Program-made: the position numbers and the translations under genes | Notes under the pieces: generated by a model | The model's input: the letters and a program-made list of their open reading frames with translations, nothing else | Database searches by the model: none | Told to the model about the DNA's origin: nothing | In this document: piece after piece, positions 24,740-36,836 of the stretch | Layout of the letters: each line of letters opens with the position of its first letter | Position numbering within the stretch: the stretch's first letter is position 1 | Origin: Allacma fusca | Lineage: Eukaryota; Arthropoda; Collembola; Symphypleona; Sminthuridae | Length of the DNA: 64,000 nucleotides | Direction: 5' to 3' | Assembly (NCBI GenBank): GCA_947179485.1 | Contig: OX359249.1 | Location: 36,442,250-36,506,249 of the forward strand

Positions 24740-25157
24740 AATTGTAATAAATTGACTGGGAGCAACAAATAATTATCAAATTAAATAAAAGTTCTGAATG
24801 CGCTTTGCTATAGTGAGAGAACCGGCTTTTCGGTGACACCACCGTTCTAGTATTATAAGGATGGGGTATAGAGAAAACGGAAAACCACCAACAACTAACA
24901 CTGGTTGCTATGGGTACTGGTAGGAAAACGGGATTGACAAGGTATATATGAGGGGAATCAGTTTTCACAAAGATTAAGTTTAAATCAAATGGAAATTCAA
25001 CCAATTCATACAACCAGATTAGTCAAGTAAAATGACACTTACTGTAATACCGAGGGACGGTTGTAAATGAAATGTGAGTAACTTCGGGGCGAGAAAACCG
25101 TTTTTGGATTTGTTGAAGGACCGAGTTGAAAAGTTGTATAAACCGTTACCCGGCGCC

Positions 25158-25515
25158 TGACGTGATTTCTTCTTTCAAATCCGGAATAAGGTGGACGCAG
25201 GAAATAATAATTTAAACCTATGGCCTTCAAGGCTTATTTATTATTAGTTTTAGACAAGATAAAATACAATGAGGCCTAGGGCCGTAAGATAAAATAAATC
25301 AAAGTAGAGTAAAACGCCACACTTCCACTCTCCTTCAGAGTTTCCAAGAGAATCCTCTTCACTCCCTCACTCTCCTGAAGCTCCTCTTCGGTTCGCCTTC
25401 GCAGCCAACCAGATCGCATCGCACACCACTAGCGCCAATAAGCGCTAGCCGCGCGGTCGGACTTGTGAGTTCGACCAAAAGGGTTATGATTGCTGTAGCA
25501 ACCGCAATCATTACA
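25158..25515 (-). repeat. 5' LTR of the Ty3/gypsy element
   Basis: 358 bp, apparently identical to 18740-19097. On the coding strand it should carry the promoter. The candidate primer-binding site lies next to it at about 25145-25157. The target duplication ATAT follows at 25516-25519. Confidence 0.95.
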
Positions 25516-25519
25516 ATAT

Positions 25520-26615
25520 ATACCTGCATACACAATCTTTGGGATGTTTAAGCAGGATGTTTAGAAATGTCTTACAATTCCAAGTATCTGCTCTGAGTAT
25601 TCTTTGGAACAAACGAAGTCGAGTTCACAACTTGAAAGAAGTTCGTAATGAAAATAAATTCAAAGCTTTCAATATCTTGAAGGTCCAGTACAGATCTGTA
25701 GTACAAATAATGTTTGGAGCTGCATGTTGACGTTTGCATGGCCATAATAGTGAAGTAAATTATTATTATTGACATCTTGACAGAACATGACTTGTAAAAT
25801 CTTCTCACAGACATCCTGCAAATAAAGTAATGATTAAAAAATAAATAATGTTAATAAGCATAAGACCCAGTCGGAGGCGATTTTGGTTTCTTATAATATT
25901 TGGAAAGCCATTTATTTCTTCAGGTAACTAAATGCTGCTTTCCTCCTTTTTATACTGCTGCTAAAATATTTTATGAACATATCTTACTTTGAGCGCGCTG
26001 AAAGGTTCTTACAAATTTCTATAGACAAGCGTAAATCATTATTTTGTAAGAACAAAGTTTTGAGTAAAATATTAATTTCCAACAATTTTCGTATTTCCAA
26101 CGTCCCGCTTCCTTGACCTCACCGCACTGTTGTAGACAATGGGGACTTAATCAGTCTACAAGTTCTAATAGTTCTAGGACTAACGGTGGTATTCAAGTTA
26201 CATTTAAATACTCACACTAACAATAGAACTAGCTTGAGTGTGAGTCAGAGAATGAATGCGAGTACTAGTGGCAATGGAATCCAAGTTTCCACCACTCAAA
26301 AATAAAACCAGCACTCACGTGAGTGACCCCTTACAGATGGGGAACATGAGAAATAATTATGTATAAGTAGTTACTGGTATTAAAGAAAAATGCATTTAAA
26401 CAAACGAATTTCATTCTAAGAAGAACACAATTTATTATGTTAATTTTCACACACACAATGACGAACTACCTACAATAATTCTCCCCAAAAACATCAAATT
26501 CTGGACAAGCTAGATTCCTCCTAGATAGTTTTCAACGATGCCAAAGAAAAGGTATGGAAAAAATTGCCAATAGAAGTCAACTCCAACCCTTCAACCCTCA
26601 ATTGAGAATATTTCG
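25520..26615. other. Intergenic DNA with a small GAGTGTGAG/ACTCACACT repeat
   Basis: No gene recognised. At about 26206-26325 ACTCACACT and GAGTGTGAG words occur on both strands, similar to the arms at 35.7-36.25 kb. This is probably a worn fragment of the same kind of element. Confidence 0.45.
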
Positions 26616-27334
26616 AATATGATTCGGGGAACGGATGTTTGAGAAATGAAAACTGTGTCCGCAATTACTGATTCGAATGACCCAGTGGCCAAGAATCTTA
26701 ATGCGAAATATCTGAAAAATAATTCGAACCTGTCCACCTTTAGTTAATAGTAACTGAGTTGTGACTATCGGTAACAGGAACGCAGAAACAAAAGTATTCT
26801 TAAATCGAAATCTCCCGAAATGAATTGTTACTGAAAAGTTCCAAAGTATTTGACAAATCTTTTAAATACCTACATAAAAGTATTAACTACCAAAAAAAAT
26901 AAATATTAGAAGAAACTGTATTTAGATAAATGCTGTGTATAATGATGTATGTTTAGGAATTTTTTAAATGACCCCGAAAGTTTGCGATTCCATAAAACTA
27001 AAAAAATTTCTCACTGATTGAACGTTGCTTTATTTTGGAAATTTAATAAATCGAGACTGCAACGAAGCCAAAATTGTACATACCTTTATTATGATTCGGT
27101 GAACGGATGGCTGAGAAATGCAATAAATTACTGATTGGAATGACCCAGTGGCCAAAAAGCTTACTCGACAAGTATCAGAAAAATAACTGGAACCTGTCCA
27201 CCTTTAGATGATAGTAACTGAGGTTTGACAATCGGTAACAGGAACGCAGAAACAAAAGTATTCTTAAATCGAAATCTCTCCCGAAATGAATTGTTACTAA
27301 AAAGTTCGAAAGGATTTGATAAATCTTTTAAATG
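26616..27334 (+). repeat. Two-copy direct repeat, about 260 bp each
   Basis: About 26616-26874 and 27090-27334 are diverged direct copies, offset by about 464 bp. Shared blocks include ACCCAGTGGCCAA, AACCTGTCCACCTTTAG, CGGTAACAGGAACGCAGAAA and CCGAAATGAATTGTTACT. The copies differ by substitutions and small indels, so the duplication is not recent. No coding function is recognised. Confidence 0.75.
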
Positions 27335-27441
27335 CATGCGGTTCAGTTTAGGCAGATTTTTGAACTTTTGGAATAGTTCAAACCGCTTATTGGTTATAAT
27401 CCGTTGCTCCATCTTTTATTTTAAATCAGTCTAAATTGAAG

Positions 27442-27814
27442 TACATATCGTCGCTGAAGAGGCAAAATGGACTAAGTGCAATTTCGACTAGAAGCAAAAT
27501 GGTCTACATGCCTTTTTCCTTAAAGGCAAAACGGAATAGTTGCAAGCTTTCCTGAAAGCAAAATGAACTACATGCAGTTTTCACTAAAAGCAAAATGGTC
27601 TACATGCGTGTATACCTTCATAATGGTCATTCTGCTTTAAAGCGAAATTGTATGTAGACCATTTTGCTTTTAGACGAAATTGTAAGTAGACCATATTGCT
27701 TTTAAAACTTGATGCATCTATTCCATTTTGCATTTAGTAAAACTGCATTTAGACCATTTTGATTTTAATCGAAAATGCATGGATTCCATTTTGCCTCTTC
27801 AGCGACGATATGTA
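27442..27814. mobile_element. hAT-type MITE, GCAAAATGG-armed
   Basis: Perfect inverted ends TACATATCGTCGCTGAAGAG / CTCTTCAGCGACGATATGTA (longer in the sequence, to at least 28 bp). The flanks AATTGAAG (27434-27441) and AATTGATG (27815-27822) match 7/8. Almost the whole 373 bp consists of degenerate units with GCAAAATGGTCTACATGC on one side of the centre and the complement on the other. A related short element lies nested at about 60429-60524. Confidence 0.85.
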
Positions 27815-28154
27815 AATTGATGCTGCTGCTTGCATTACATTTTTCGGATAACTCAATAAAAATTAGCTGGGCGAAACGCAATTTCCGAGCAAATCTTAAT
27901 AAAGTTTGGATGCAAGAACGTATTTTCAAATGCCTTTGAGCCATGAAATTGAGAAAAGTCTAATTACCTTGTTCTATATATTTGAAGACAATCGACACTT
28001 AAATAGAAGCTAACTGCTTTTTTTGAAACGTCATTCCGGGACAAAATAATTTTAAATTTTAATTGCGTATACACGATTCCTAATTGTATTTTTCATCCTT
28101 TTTGGCATCTAATTACATTTTCTTGTTTTACGGTTTGTTCAAAAAAGAAACCAA

Positions 28155-29520
28155 TTAACAACATGAAAAGGGCACATTATGCCTGACTTGAAGCTCTGCC
28201 TTCACAAGTTTTGTTGACATTAAGTTTCTCTCGGCTGTCCAAACTTTCTTCATTAGGCTGAAATAACTTTCTACAAAATCGTTGCTAACAGGAATTAATG
28301 AACGATACAAGCTTGGATAGTTCAGGACATTGATCTTTCTTAAAAAACTCAGTCCACTTTGCAACGACCGATCTCACGATAACCGATCACAATAAAAAAC
28401 TCAAGTTTGACGAAGTAAGCAAAATTCAATGTACAGTTGGTCCTCGTTTAATTTAATACCGAGTGCAACGGCAATATTTAGTAAATAAGCCATGGATACT
28501 AAGAATTCCTCTGATTTCAATTTAGTAGTTTCATTTTCAAAAAAAATTAGTATCACTGAAATCAAAATGTCTGCTTAAATAGGTCTGCAGTGATTTCAAA
28601 AAAATCCAAAGCTTCCTGTTCAAAGCGCTTTTGTTTTGTTGCGGGGGTAAATTTTTCAGAAATGCATTAGCGCTACTTCCGTAAAATTTATCGTATCGGT
28701 TTACAGAACTTTCCAGAAGAGATTTCATTGTGGCTTAAACTTCCGTAGAAGTACAATCATTACACTCCAACATTAAAATGGGCGAATTCATTTATTGTAA
28801 AATGATGTGCACAATTATAGGTAACATTCGGTTAGGCATTCTACTTTTGCAGCAACTATGTTGCTGTTATGATGAACAACCTTGCGATTAACAGCAGAGG
28901 GCAGTCACTTTGTTCCTTCAAAAGAAAATATGACTTCAAAGCTGACCTATTAGAAAGGAATCTGTCCAGTGCTGGAAGTAAAGAAAGCCACATCCACAAA
29001 TTCACATAACTGTTTTAACGAGTCTAGTCTCTGCGGAGACGAGCTAGATTCTATAAAAACCTTTAAAGCTAAGCCTTCAACAACCATTGATAATTTATTG
29101 CATGCATTTTTCACAGCGTTGTGTATAATGTGATATTTGTAATTAGCAGCAACAATTGATGGATTTTATTCCTGGAATTTCTAAAACACATAATTTTGAC
29201 GACCGTAATTTAAGGTCGCATTTTTCGCATTGTAACAGCAAATATGCTGAATTTTTAATCGTCTCCAGATTTTTCGGTTAAAAAAATCTAAACTTTTTTA
29301 GTTTCAGCACCTGCTTTCTTTAGGTTTTTAGGAACTTTACATGTGAGATTTAACAAACCTGAATTCTTCATACTTCACAGAGAAAGTCGCTTTACACACT
29401 AAAATCCTAGCAGTGGCCTGGTTATCTTTGCCATTTCGACGTAACCAATTTTTTGAATTGACAACCTCTTTCCATACAGAATTGTAAATCCTAGACCTTT
29501 TTAATTCTTACCTGATGCTT
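28155..29520 (-). pseudogene. hAT transposase relic (zinc finger to C-terminal dimer domain)
   Basis: Broken by several frameshifts, but collinear hAT transposase blocks can be read on the minus strand. An N-terminal zinc-finger-like segment lies near 29385-29500 (VCKATFSVKYE). Then CKYHIIHNAVKNAC at about 29100-29150, LKQLCEFVDV near 29015, a WLSLLPALDRFL block near 28950-28985, an LSRHFDFSDTNFF block near 28540-28600, and the C-terminal dimerisation block with FSLMKKVWTAERN at 28200-28270. These are hallmarks of the animal hAT group with DUF659/KIAA1586-like transposases. No intact frame remains. CCGGGAC-rich arm sequence lies just beyond at 29676-29761 and a single CCGGGAC at about 28033, suggesting this was the coding part of a word-armed element. 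Confidence 0.75.
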
Positions 29521-29675
29521 AAGCGATTTTGTTACGCTTGTAATCACCCTTTTATGATTTTATTAGTTTTATGTAAGATGGCAAATGATGCTCTCGTTTG
29601 AATCGAGCTCCTCTAGAACGAAATATTATATTTTTATTTTAAAAACTAACAATTTTCATAACTTTTTGAGCTCGA

Positions 29676-29761
29676 CGTTTCCGGGACATTTACATGTCCC
29701 GGAATACACCCTTCCGGGACACGGGACAACGACTGTCATTCCGGGACGTCTGGGAACCCTA
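29676..29761. repeat. CCGGGAC-armed hAT terminus
   Basis: Contains four CCGGGAC words and GTCCCGG in about 85 bp. On the minus strand the outer edge reads TAGGGTTCCCAGACG, a good hAT-type start. It borders the hAT transposase relic on the side where the 5' end should be. No second intact end was found, so a target duplication cannot be tested. Confidence 0.55.
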
Positions 29762-30923
29762 ACTGCTGACTCCAAAATTACTCAATAATAGATAAATACT
29801 TTAGGAACCCTGGGACATACAACTCAATACAAGCCTAAACATTAGAATTGCTTTACTCGGAACAATGTTATTTACTTTGGGGGACAAGAGTTTTATTAAT
29901 AAAAGAATAAAAACATGCAGGGGTCGCCTTCAAATTAATACGAGTTAACCAGGGGCCAGGTACTTAATCTCCCACAAATTATGATTCTGATCCCGTGTGG
30001 GCATGAGGCGAGGGATACTTGTAAGTGACTAAGTAAAAACCTACATGCGTATTATGCTGCACTAAATGTCAATAAATAACCAAGTAATATGCTGGACTAA
30101 AATCATATAAGTATTGACGTAATATGTTGAACTAAAACCAAATAATTAAAGAATTAATATCCTGAAAGAAGAAATATGGTGGATTTGTAATATGCTAATT
30201 CCCATTTCGTAATAATCAGTAATTTTGTGCTCTCATAATTTACATTTTCACTTAAAGATCATGCACATACCAATCATGTAAACCTTACAACGCTTCGCTT
30301 ATTTAGCTATCGGATTGCCGACTGCAATTAAGAAATTTTTCCTCACTATTTTGAAAATAAATCCCTGCTCATCGAACAATTCTCTTCCATTTATCTAGGG
30401 ACGATTGTATAAATTGTTGCTGGACAATCGTCAAGGGCGCTGTTTTAGGATCTGGACATCCACTCACGAATCAATTACCTACAAATATGCATGCACTTTT
30501 GCAACTCAGGGGAGTACGGGGAGTTACTTGATCCAAGTGTCATAGCTTACTACTTCAAATGGATTCGGGTCTTAATGAGCAATATGTATAGATAGTAGGT
30601 ATTATAACAGTAATATTATAACTATTATGTACGTTCATATAGGAATATTCCTAGTATTAATTTCTTAACAAATTTCGAAATTTTATTCCTGAATTTTTAA
30701 AATTAATGACGACCAAATAACAAGCATAGCTGTAACTTCCGGAATTCTTACTTTTGAGTATGAAACAGGAAAATAGCCTTATGGTAAAGTTGAAGTGGGA
30801 ATTTGGAATTGTATTTTAAGAATTTGTATAGATGAGATGGGAGATGAAGATATTTTGAAAATCTGGGGGAAAAGCTATTGTGTCACTGTAAAGGTTCCCA
30901 AAGTACCGATGGGGCATTAATAC
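29762..30923. other. Anonymous AT-rich intergenic DNA
   Basis: No gene or repeat family recognised in this stretch. Confidence 0.5.
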
Positions 30924-30931
30924 GCTAAAAC

Positions 30932-31940
30932 GGAGTTACGAGAAAACTCCGCCGGGGATTTTTACGCGGAGTTATTTACGCAGAGAAAACTCCGCGGGAG
31001 ATTATTACGCCCGGGTGGAGATTATTACGCGGAAATTCTTACGCGGAGAAAATTCCGCCGGAGATTTTTACGCCACTTGAGATAAATTTTCGCGGAGAAA
31101 ATTCCTTCGAAGATTATTAATATTTTCATTAGAATATTGTGAAACACTACCAGAACGAATTGCGCCAGTGAATTCTTTAAATTCATAATGCCAAAAATAA
31201 TGATTGGGTACCACTATAAATAAATGTTATGAAGATGAGATGGTCAAAGATGAGATGACTTCAACAAATTAAATTTCAGCCCAGGGTTGCATTTATTGAC
31301 TCGTTACTTTCTATACATATTGTCACTGATTAACGCCAATCAATAAAGGGGGTACAACGTTGACAAATGCATGAAACCCGCATAGCAGATTCTTAATAAA
31401 TAAAATTCTTTGCCACTCTTCCAAGCAGCATAATTCACAATGTCTTCCTCTAGTGCTTTATGGATGCTGTCATTATGCGTTAATGTTACTGTTTGTTACC
31501 AAGTGCATTTTATGACTACTGTTTTGAAAAAAACACTTCTATAAGAATAAAATTCATGTGTTACAGAGATAGAGATAATTTAGAGATTAGATAATAATTA
31601 CCCGCGTAAAACTATCCTGCGGAATTTTCTCTCACTAGACATTTCAGATTTTGCTAGCACAATTTGTACTGGCAGTGTCTCACAATATTGTACTGAAAAT
31701 ATTACCCTTGGCAGTTAAATTGTTGTTTCCGGATGTAGTTTAAAATGCAGAATAATAATCTCCGAAGGAATTTTCTCTGCGTGAATTTCTCTCAAGTGGC
31801 GTAAAAATCTCCGGCGGAATTTTCTCCGCGTAAGAATCTCCGCGTAATAATCTCCACCCGGGCGTAATAATCTCCCGCGGAGTTTTTGCGGCGTACAAAT
31901 CTCGGCGTAAAAATCCCCAGCGGAGTTTTCTCCGAACACG
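30932..31940. mobile_element. hAT-like element with long TACGCGGAG arms
   Basis: The terminal arms (about 30940-31120 and 31750-31935) are inverted copies of nearly 190 bp. They are made of GGAGATTATTACGC and CGGAGAAAATTCCGC words and are far richer in CpG than their surroundings. GCTAAAAC is duplicated exactly at 30924-30931 and 31941-31948. The 630-bp centre is AT-rich and non-coding. The outermost bases do not follow the usual hAT start, so assignment to hAT rests on the 8-bp duplication and the arm architecture. Confidence 0.85.
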
Positions 31941-31948
31941 GCTAAAAC

Positions 31949-32750
31949 CGCAAACAGATCCTATTTCCTTTACCCCAATTGTCTCTTGTAAGAGCATATC
32001 ATTTTTGAAGACTCCGATTTACATAGCTCTTGCTAGGGAACACCTTTTGACCAGGGCTCCATGTAGTGAAAAATATTTCCTGTTGAAGTGACACACAAGA
32101 AGATGATGACACTTGGGGTATGAAAATGATAAGTCAGACGCTTCCGTCATAAGTAATAAATGATTTAAGTACTTTTTTTTCGTTTTCCATGAGTAATGGA
32201 AGACTCCTGCATATGATTTCTATTATAGCCATCTAATCAAATCTGTTGAGTCATCCTGTTGTATGCATATGCACCGTTTTTCCCCTGTGAATTTCCCCTT
32301 TAGTTTGTAAACTTGTTCTAATCACGAGTTGATTGCTAAAATAATTTAAATACATTTCCTGTAAGTTTCACACGGGGCTGCAAAAACTACAAACCCATTT
32401 AACCAGTGCTGACTCCATCATTTTGCAAAACGTATATTTAGCGTTCAAAATGTATGCATGGGATTCGTGGGTAAAGCAAATCTGGCTTGTAATGATTTCC
32501 GATATGTATTGAATGTCAAGGGCAGTTGTTGTATGCGTATTAATCCATCAATTATATATACATCATTATATACGTTATTATACGTATTTTTACGTTTCTT
32601 ATTGTTACAAAATATTATTAGCTAATGATGACAACATAATAACGTCAGCAACAGGTGTTTCAATGCCATTAAATCCTTCCATATATGCATATAATCTAAT
32701 TTCAAATCTGGTTCAGACGTCTAATACACAAGTTCAGTTTTAATCTATGC
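31949..32750. other. Upstream region of the serine protease gene
   Basis: AT-rich, no coding potential or mobile element recognised. It precedes the TATA box of the serine protease gene. Confidence 0.5.
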
Positions 32751-32760
32751 TATAAATATA
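32751..32760 (+). promoter_or_regulatory. TATA box of the serine protease gene
   Basis: TATAAATATA lies about 145 bp before the ATG at 32903. Transcription would be expected to start some 30 bp downstream, near 32785, giving a 5' leader of roughly 115 nt. This fits highly expressed digestive protease genes, but the start site itself is not visible. Confidence 0.6.
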
Positions 32761-32902
32761 TCTGTGTATTGGGCACATAACACTCCTTTGTAATAAAAGC
32801 ATCCGAATAAAACGTTAGATCCTTGTCAGGTTCCCACACTCGCACTTACTTCCGATCACAATTTTGTTCTCCAAGGAGTTTTGAGCACCTATAATTTCAA
32901 AC

Positions 32903-34083
32903 ATGAGGGTTTTCGTCGTCGTTTGCCTTTGTGCATGGGTTTTCACAGGTAGAATTCCCGGTTAAAAATTAGCTATGGGCAACGAAAACGCCCCCGATAG
33001 CCTTTACCCCTGAGGGGACAAATCTCCTTTTTAATAATTTTTACAGACAGTAAATGTTCAATGAATGATTTCTCCAGAAATTTGTTAACCGATCCATTTC
33101 TTCTTCTGTTTCAGCTTTCACAGAGCCGTTTCCACAAAGAGCTCCACATTTGCATGATCCAGGAGCCCTCATGAGGCCAGCGCTGTTAAATGAAGGAGCC
33201 CCTCGAATTGTCGGAGGAAGACCTGCTGATCCAAATGAATTTCCATACCAAGTCTCCCTTCAAGTACGGGGTAACGCTCAGTGGTACCACATGTGCGGTG
33301 GCGTAGTGGTTGCGGAGAACAAAGTGGTCACGGCTGCGCACTGCATTTATGGCTCTAATCGTTCTCGCCTTCGAGTGGTTGCCGGAGAACATCACTTAAC
33401 TCGAGACGACGGAACCGAGCAGATTTCTGGAATTGATGCTGCCATATGGCATCCAAACTACGACCCGTAAGTTTGATTTTTCCAGTTCCCTCATCACCTA
33501 ACCATGAATTACCTCCCTACTAGATTTGAAAGTTGCTGGGTCTTATGGAATTGATTTTACAGGCGTACTCTTGATTATGACTATGGGGTTCTACTACTCA
33601 CAAACAATTTATCATTTAACACGTTCGTGAAAGACATTTCAATGGCCTCTGAGGACTTCCTACCATCTGGGGATTGTAGCAGCAATGGATGGGGGAACAT
33701 ACTTGGTGACGGAGGTTGGCTTCTGCCGAATGTTTTGTTCACTGTAGAATTGCCCTTTGTTTCTCGCACTAATTGCTCGCAGCAGTACGAAGGGGTTGGA
33801 ATAGTAACCGAGAGAATGGTTTGTGCCGGGGATGGTGGGCGGGGTGGCTGTCATGTAAGTTACGTCTATAATGTTTCAACACTATTGTTTCCTTTTCATG
33901 CAAAATCACATTAATATCATTTTTATGAACCTTTAATTCAAGGGCGACAGTGGCGGTCCACTGGTCTGTAATGGAATCTTCACAGGTATTGTGTCTTGGG
34001 GTGAGTTTCCATGTGCTCAGAAAGAATTTCCAACGGTGTTTGCCAGCACAGCATCTGGTCGAGATTGGATCCTTTCGCAATGA
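32903..34083 (+). CDS. Secreted chymotrypsin-like serine protease (S1), 4 exons
   Basis: Exons 32903-32948, 33115-33466, 33563-33854 and 33943-34083 have consensus GT/AG borders and phases 1, 2, 0, giving 276 residues. A hydrophobic signal peptide (residues 1 to about 18) and a propeptide precede the activation site R46|IVGG. The catalytic triad is complete: H91 in TAAHC, D139 in DYDYGV, S233 in GDSGGP. All eight core cysteines of the chymotrypsin fold are present, predicting four disulphides. The residue matching chymotrypsin 189 is Gly (GGC before HGDSGG), as in some chymotrypsins and crustacean collagenases, so trypsin specificity is unlikely. Probably a secreted digestive protease. An ATTAAA at 34154 could be the poly(A) signal. 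Introns are short (166, 96 and 88 bp). Confidence 0.95.
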
Positions 34084-35474
34084 AAGGTTCCACGGTCGAG
34101 ATGTAGAAAATCTTTTAAGGCAGTTATTTTGTCTAAAGTAATTATATGCTTCTATTAAATTAAATCTTTATAACCCTTGGTAATGGGGTATGTATGTACA
34201 TGCTATGATGAGCATTTTACTTAAAGGAAAGTTTGTTGCTAATTTTAATTGGGTATCAACATGTTCTAATTGCAGTGTGTAAAAAGGACAGACACTTCCA
34301 GTAGAAAAAGCGTTGAATGTTGATTCGCTTAATTTAATTCCTACAAATAAATATAATTGATTAGATTTAGACTATTCCCCACCTTAAACCTTAAGCGTTC
34401 ACGTTAAATTCAACATCACTAAACAAGCTCTGCAATTTTGGTGGAGGATTTTGAGTGTGAATATTAGCAATTAATAGGCTATAACTTCACGAAAAGACAT
34501 GAATCATTATAAGCGTATAAAACCAAGTATTTCCTGGCTGACATGGGACATGAACACATTAACGACGAACAGTCTACAAAAACTGAAGGGTTCACTCGAG
34601 TTCTCGAGTATACTTCCGTCGTTCTTCAGCGCAGTTTAAACCGAGAACCAAAAGACCTTAGCTGCGACTCGCTGCGAGTAGTATATTATTACGCATGTGC
34701 TCATATCCACTTGACCTTGACATGAACTTGTCAAGTTTTACTTGAACTTGAATGCCAGGTCTGTACCCGATCGGTTTAAAATAATTAATTTAAACTCAGT
34801 ATGCCAGTGAGCAGGTTGTAAGAAATAGCCTGGAGGCGTACACCTTCCTTCATCTCGGGACGTCAATGAGGGTCAATCATGCCAGCATTTGCTCATGCCT
34901 GATTGCAAATACAGAAAATTATTCGTGTGTATAATTGTTTGAAAGTGCAGTACGCGGTTGCAGTTGCATAGTATTTACATCAGTTCTTTCAAGTTTTTTT
35001 CCTTTGCTCGTTAGACGTTCTTTGCAGATAAACTGCATTACCATCGTAGTATTACATTTTGTATTTTCGTTTGTCCGCTCTACAATACAATAATGTATCT
35101 GGTTGACATTCAGAGAAAAGAACTGTACCTTAACATCAGGTGCATGCTTCTAAAGAACATCCTTCCTCCATTATTTACATGTGATACATACATCTATGCG
35201 CTTATGATCTTTTTATCTACAATTTCCACTTTTAAATCCTCTGCCAAAGTAATAGAAAGAGCGAAGTTACACACATTTCCCCCATAATGTCAACGTAGTG
35301 TTGATTGTATGGTTCGCTGTTAATTTTTATCGTTTATATACATAAATTAAAAGATAATCATAGATATTTAGTCATTACTGTGTATCCCACGCACTATACT
35401 CTGCGATCATTATTACTATCATTCATTTCCTGTAGTTTGTATTTTATGTAATGTTAGTTAAGTCTCAAGATTGT
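34084..35474. other. Intergenic DNA downstream of the protease gene
   Basis: ATTAAA at 34154-34159 is a plausible poly(A) signal. A GACTTGACC-like word cluster occurs near 34705-34750 (ACTTGACCTTGACATGAACTTG), a small fragment of the ACTTGA family found intact at 37.2 kb. Otherwise nothing recognised. Confidence 0.5.
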
Positions 35475-35705
35475 CACTCCCACTCCCAATCAGTCCCTGA
35501 AGCGCTGTTGAACACTCAGTCCGCTCAGTCCTATTCTATCCACAGGGTGAGTCTAGCTCACAATCAGTTCAGTCCTAATGAAAGTCTTGGGCCAAAGTCC
35601 CACTCAGTACCCAAGCATACAAAATGGCGCTAATTACCATCCTTGAGGTTTAATATATAGTGCTAAAATTTAAAATTGTTTAATACTTTACGCGCATCAG
35701 TCCAT

Positions 35706-36254
35706 ACATGGAGGCTACTCGCGAGTGACGAGTGCACTCAACACACTCCTACTCACACTCACAGGAGAGTAGCAAGGTAAAGAGTAGGAGTGAAGGCGCC
35801 AAAAAAGTCGTGAGTTGGAGTGGTATAAATCCTAGCATAGAAAAAGAGTAGGAGTAGCATGCTTTGCTACTCGCTATTTCTCGTACCATTGTATTAACCG
35901 CATAAGCTAGCACTGCCACGATTAAAATATTGGCGGTTATTGCCAAATATTTCATAATTTCATGCAAACAATCGTATGGAATGCCGACTTATGTGAGTAC
36001 AAGTCATGCATTTTTGCTTAATATTCGCTTTTTTAATGATAAGGAAAACTTGTCTTAATATTTGCAAATATTTCGATGAAAACATTGAGTAACTCACGAG
36101 TGGTGAGTAGGAGTGGTGAGATTTGAGGTTAGCGCTGAGAGTATTAGTTTTACAATCCCAGACAGACTATGAGTGGGCACGAGTAGGAGTGGTGGATTTT
36201 TCTTTATGGAAGTGCGAGTGTGAGTGCGAGTGCGAGTGGTAAAAAAACCTACAT
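35706..36254. repeat. GAGTAGGAGTG-armed insertion in the foldback arm
   Basis: This segment is missing from the opposite arm (between about 40110 and 40117), which acts as an empty site. Its ends are rich in GAGTAGGAGTG, GCGAGTGTGAGTG and complementary CACTCCTACTC. Candidate flanks TACATGGA and TACATCTA match only 6/8. The exact boundaries are uncertain. Confidence 0.5.
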
Positions 36255-36836
36255 CTATGCATTTGAAACTGTTCTCAGTCCGTCAGTCCCACTCCGTCTC
36301 AGTCCCAACCGTTTTCATACATACCAGTCCCACTCTCACTCCACTCCCTAAGTTTTCACTCAGTCCAAAAGAGCTGACAAGTAAACCTTTTTTGGTGTCC
36401 CCTCCAGATTTTCGAAATTCCACCAAAATTAGTTTGCTCATACCCTGAGTACAACTTTACGTCATACCTGCCACCTGAAAAATCCTTCGTAGTTTTTTAA
36501 AAAAATTGGCGCGAAGCCAATTTGTCTCGAAATTCAAAACTGCAAAATTTAAATGGCATTTAACATGGGAAATTACAAGTTTCACGTACCCCAACCTTCA
36601 AAAAGTTGAATTTTTTTGTCAAACGGTTTTTCGTACCGTAGTACTCTAATATTTTTCTGCCAACAATATAATCAGCTAAATGCGTATATTAACGACATTA
36701 AGGTTAGGAATTGACCATTGTAGGGTTAACGGTAACCAATGCTGCAATTAGTTGGCCATTGTACATTTGTAACCAGGCCCGAAAAACCGCTCGTTCAATT
36801 TTCAGCTGAAAATGAATGTTCGAAATACATTATTTT

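Larger units (their letters stand above)
18740..25515 (-). mobile_element. Complete Ty3/gypsy LTR retrotransposon
   Basis: A 6,776-bp element read on the minus strand: 5' LTR (25158-25515), gag, pol in the order protease-RT-RNase H-integrase, 3' LTR (18740-19097). The domain order and integrase type are Ty3/gypsy, not Copia. The 4-bp flank ATAT is duplicated (18736-18739, 25516-25519). The two LTRs appear identical base for base, gag and pol have no internal stops, and the frameshift signal is intact. This is therefore a recent, possibly still mobile copy. No env-like gene is present. A candidate primer-binding site, GGCGCCGGGTAAC, lies directly inside the 5' LTR, and a G-rich polypurine candidate lies inside the 3' LTR. 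Confidence 0.96.

Noticed and set aside
36224-36448. Ser/Pro/Thr-rich open frame, mirrored at 39921-40106, as a duplicated gene
   Set aside because: Both frames are translations of AGTCCCACTC repeat arms of the foldback structure.
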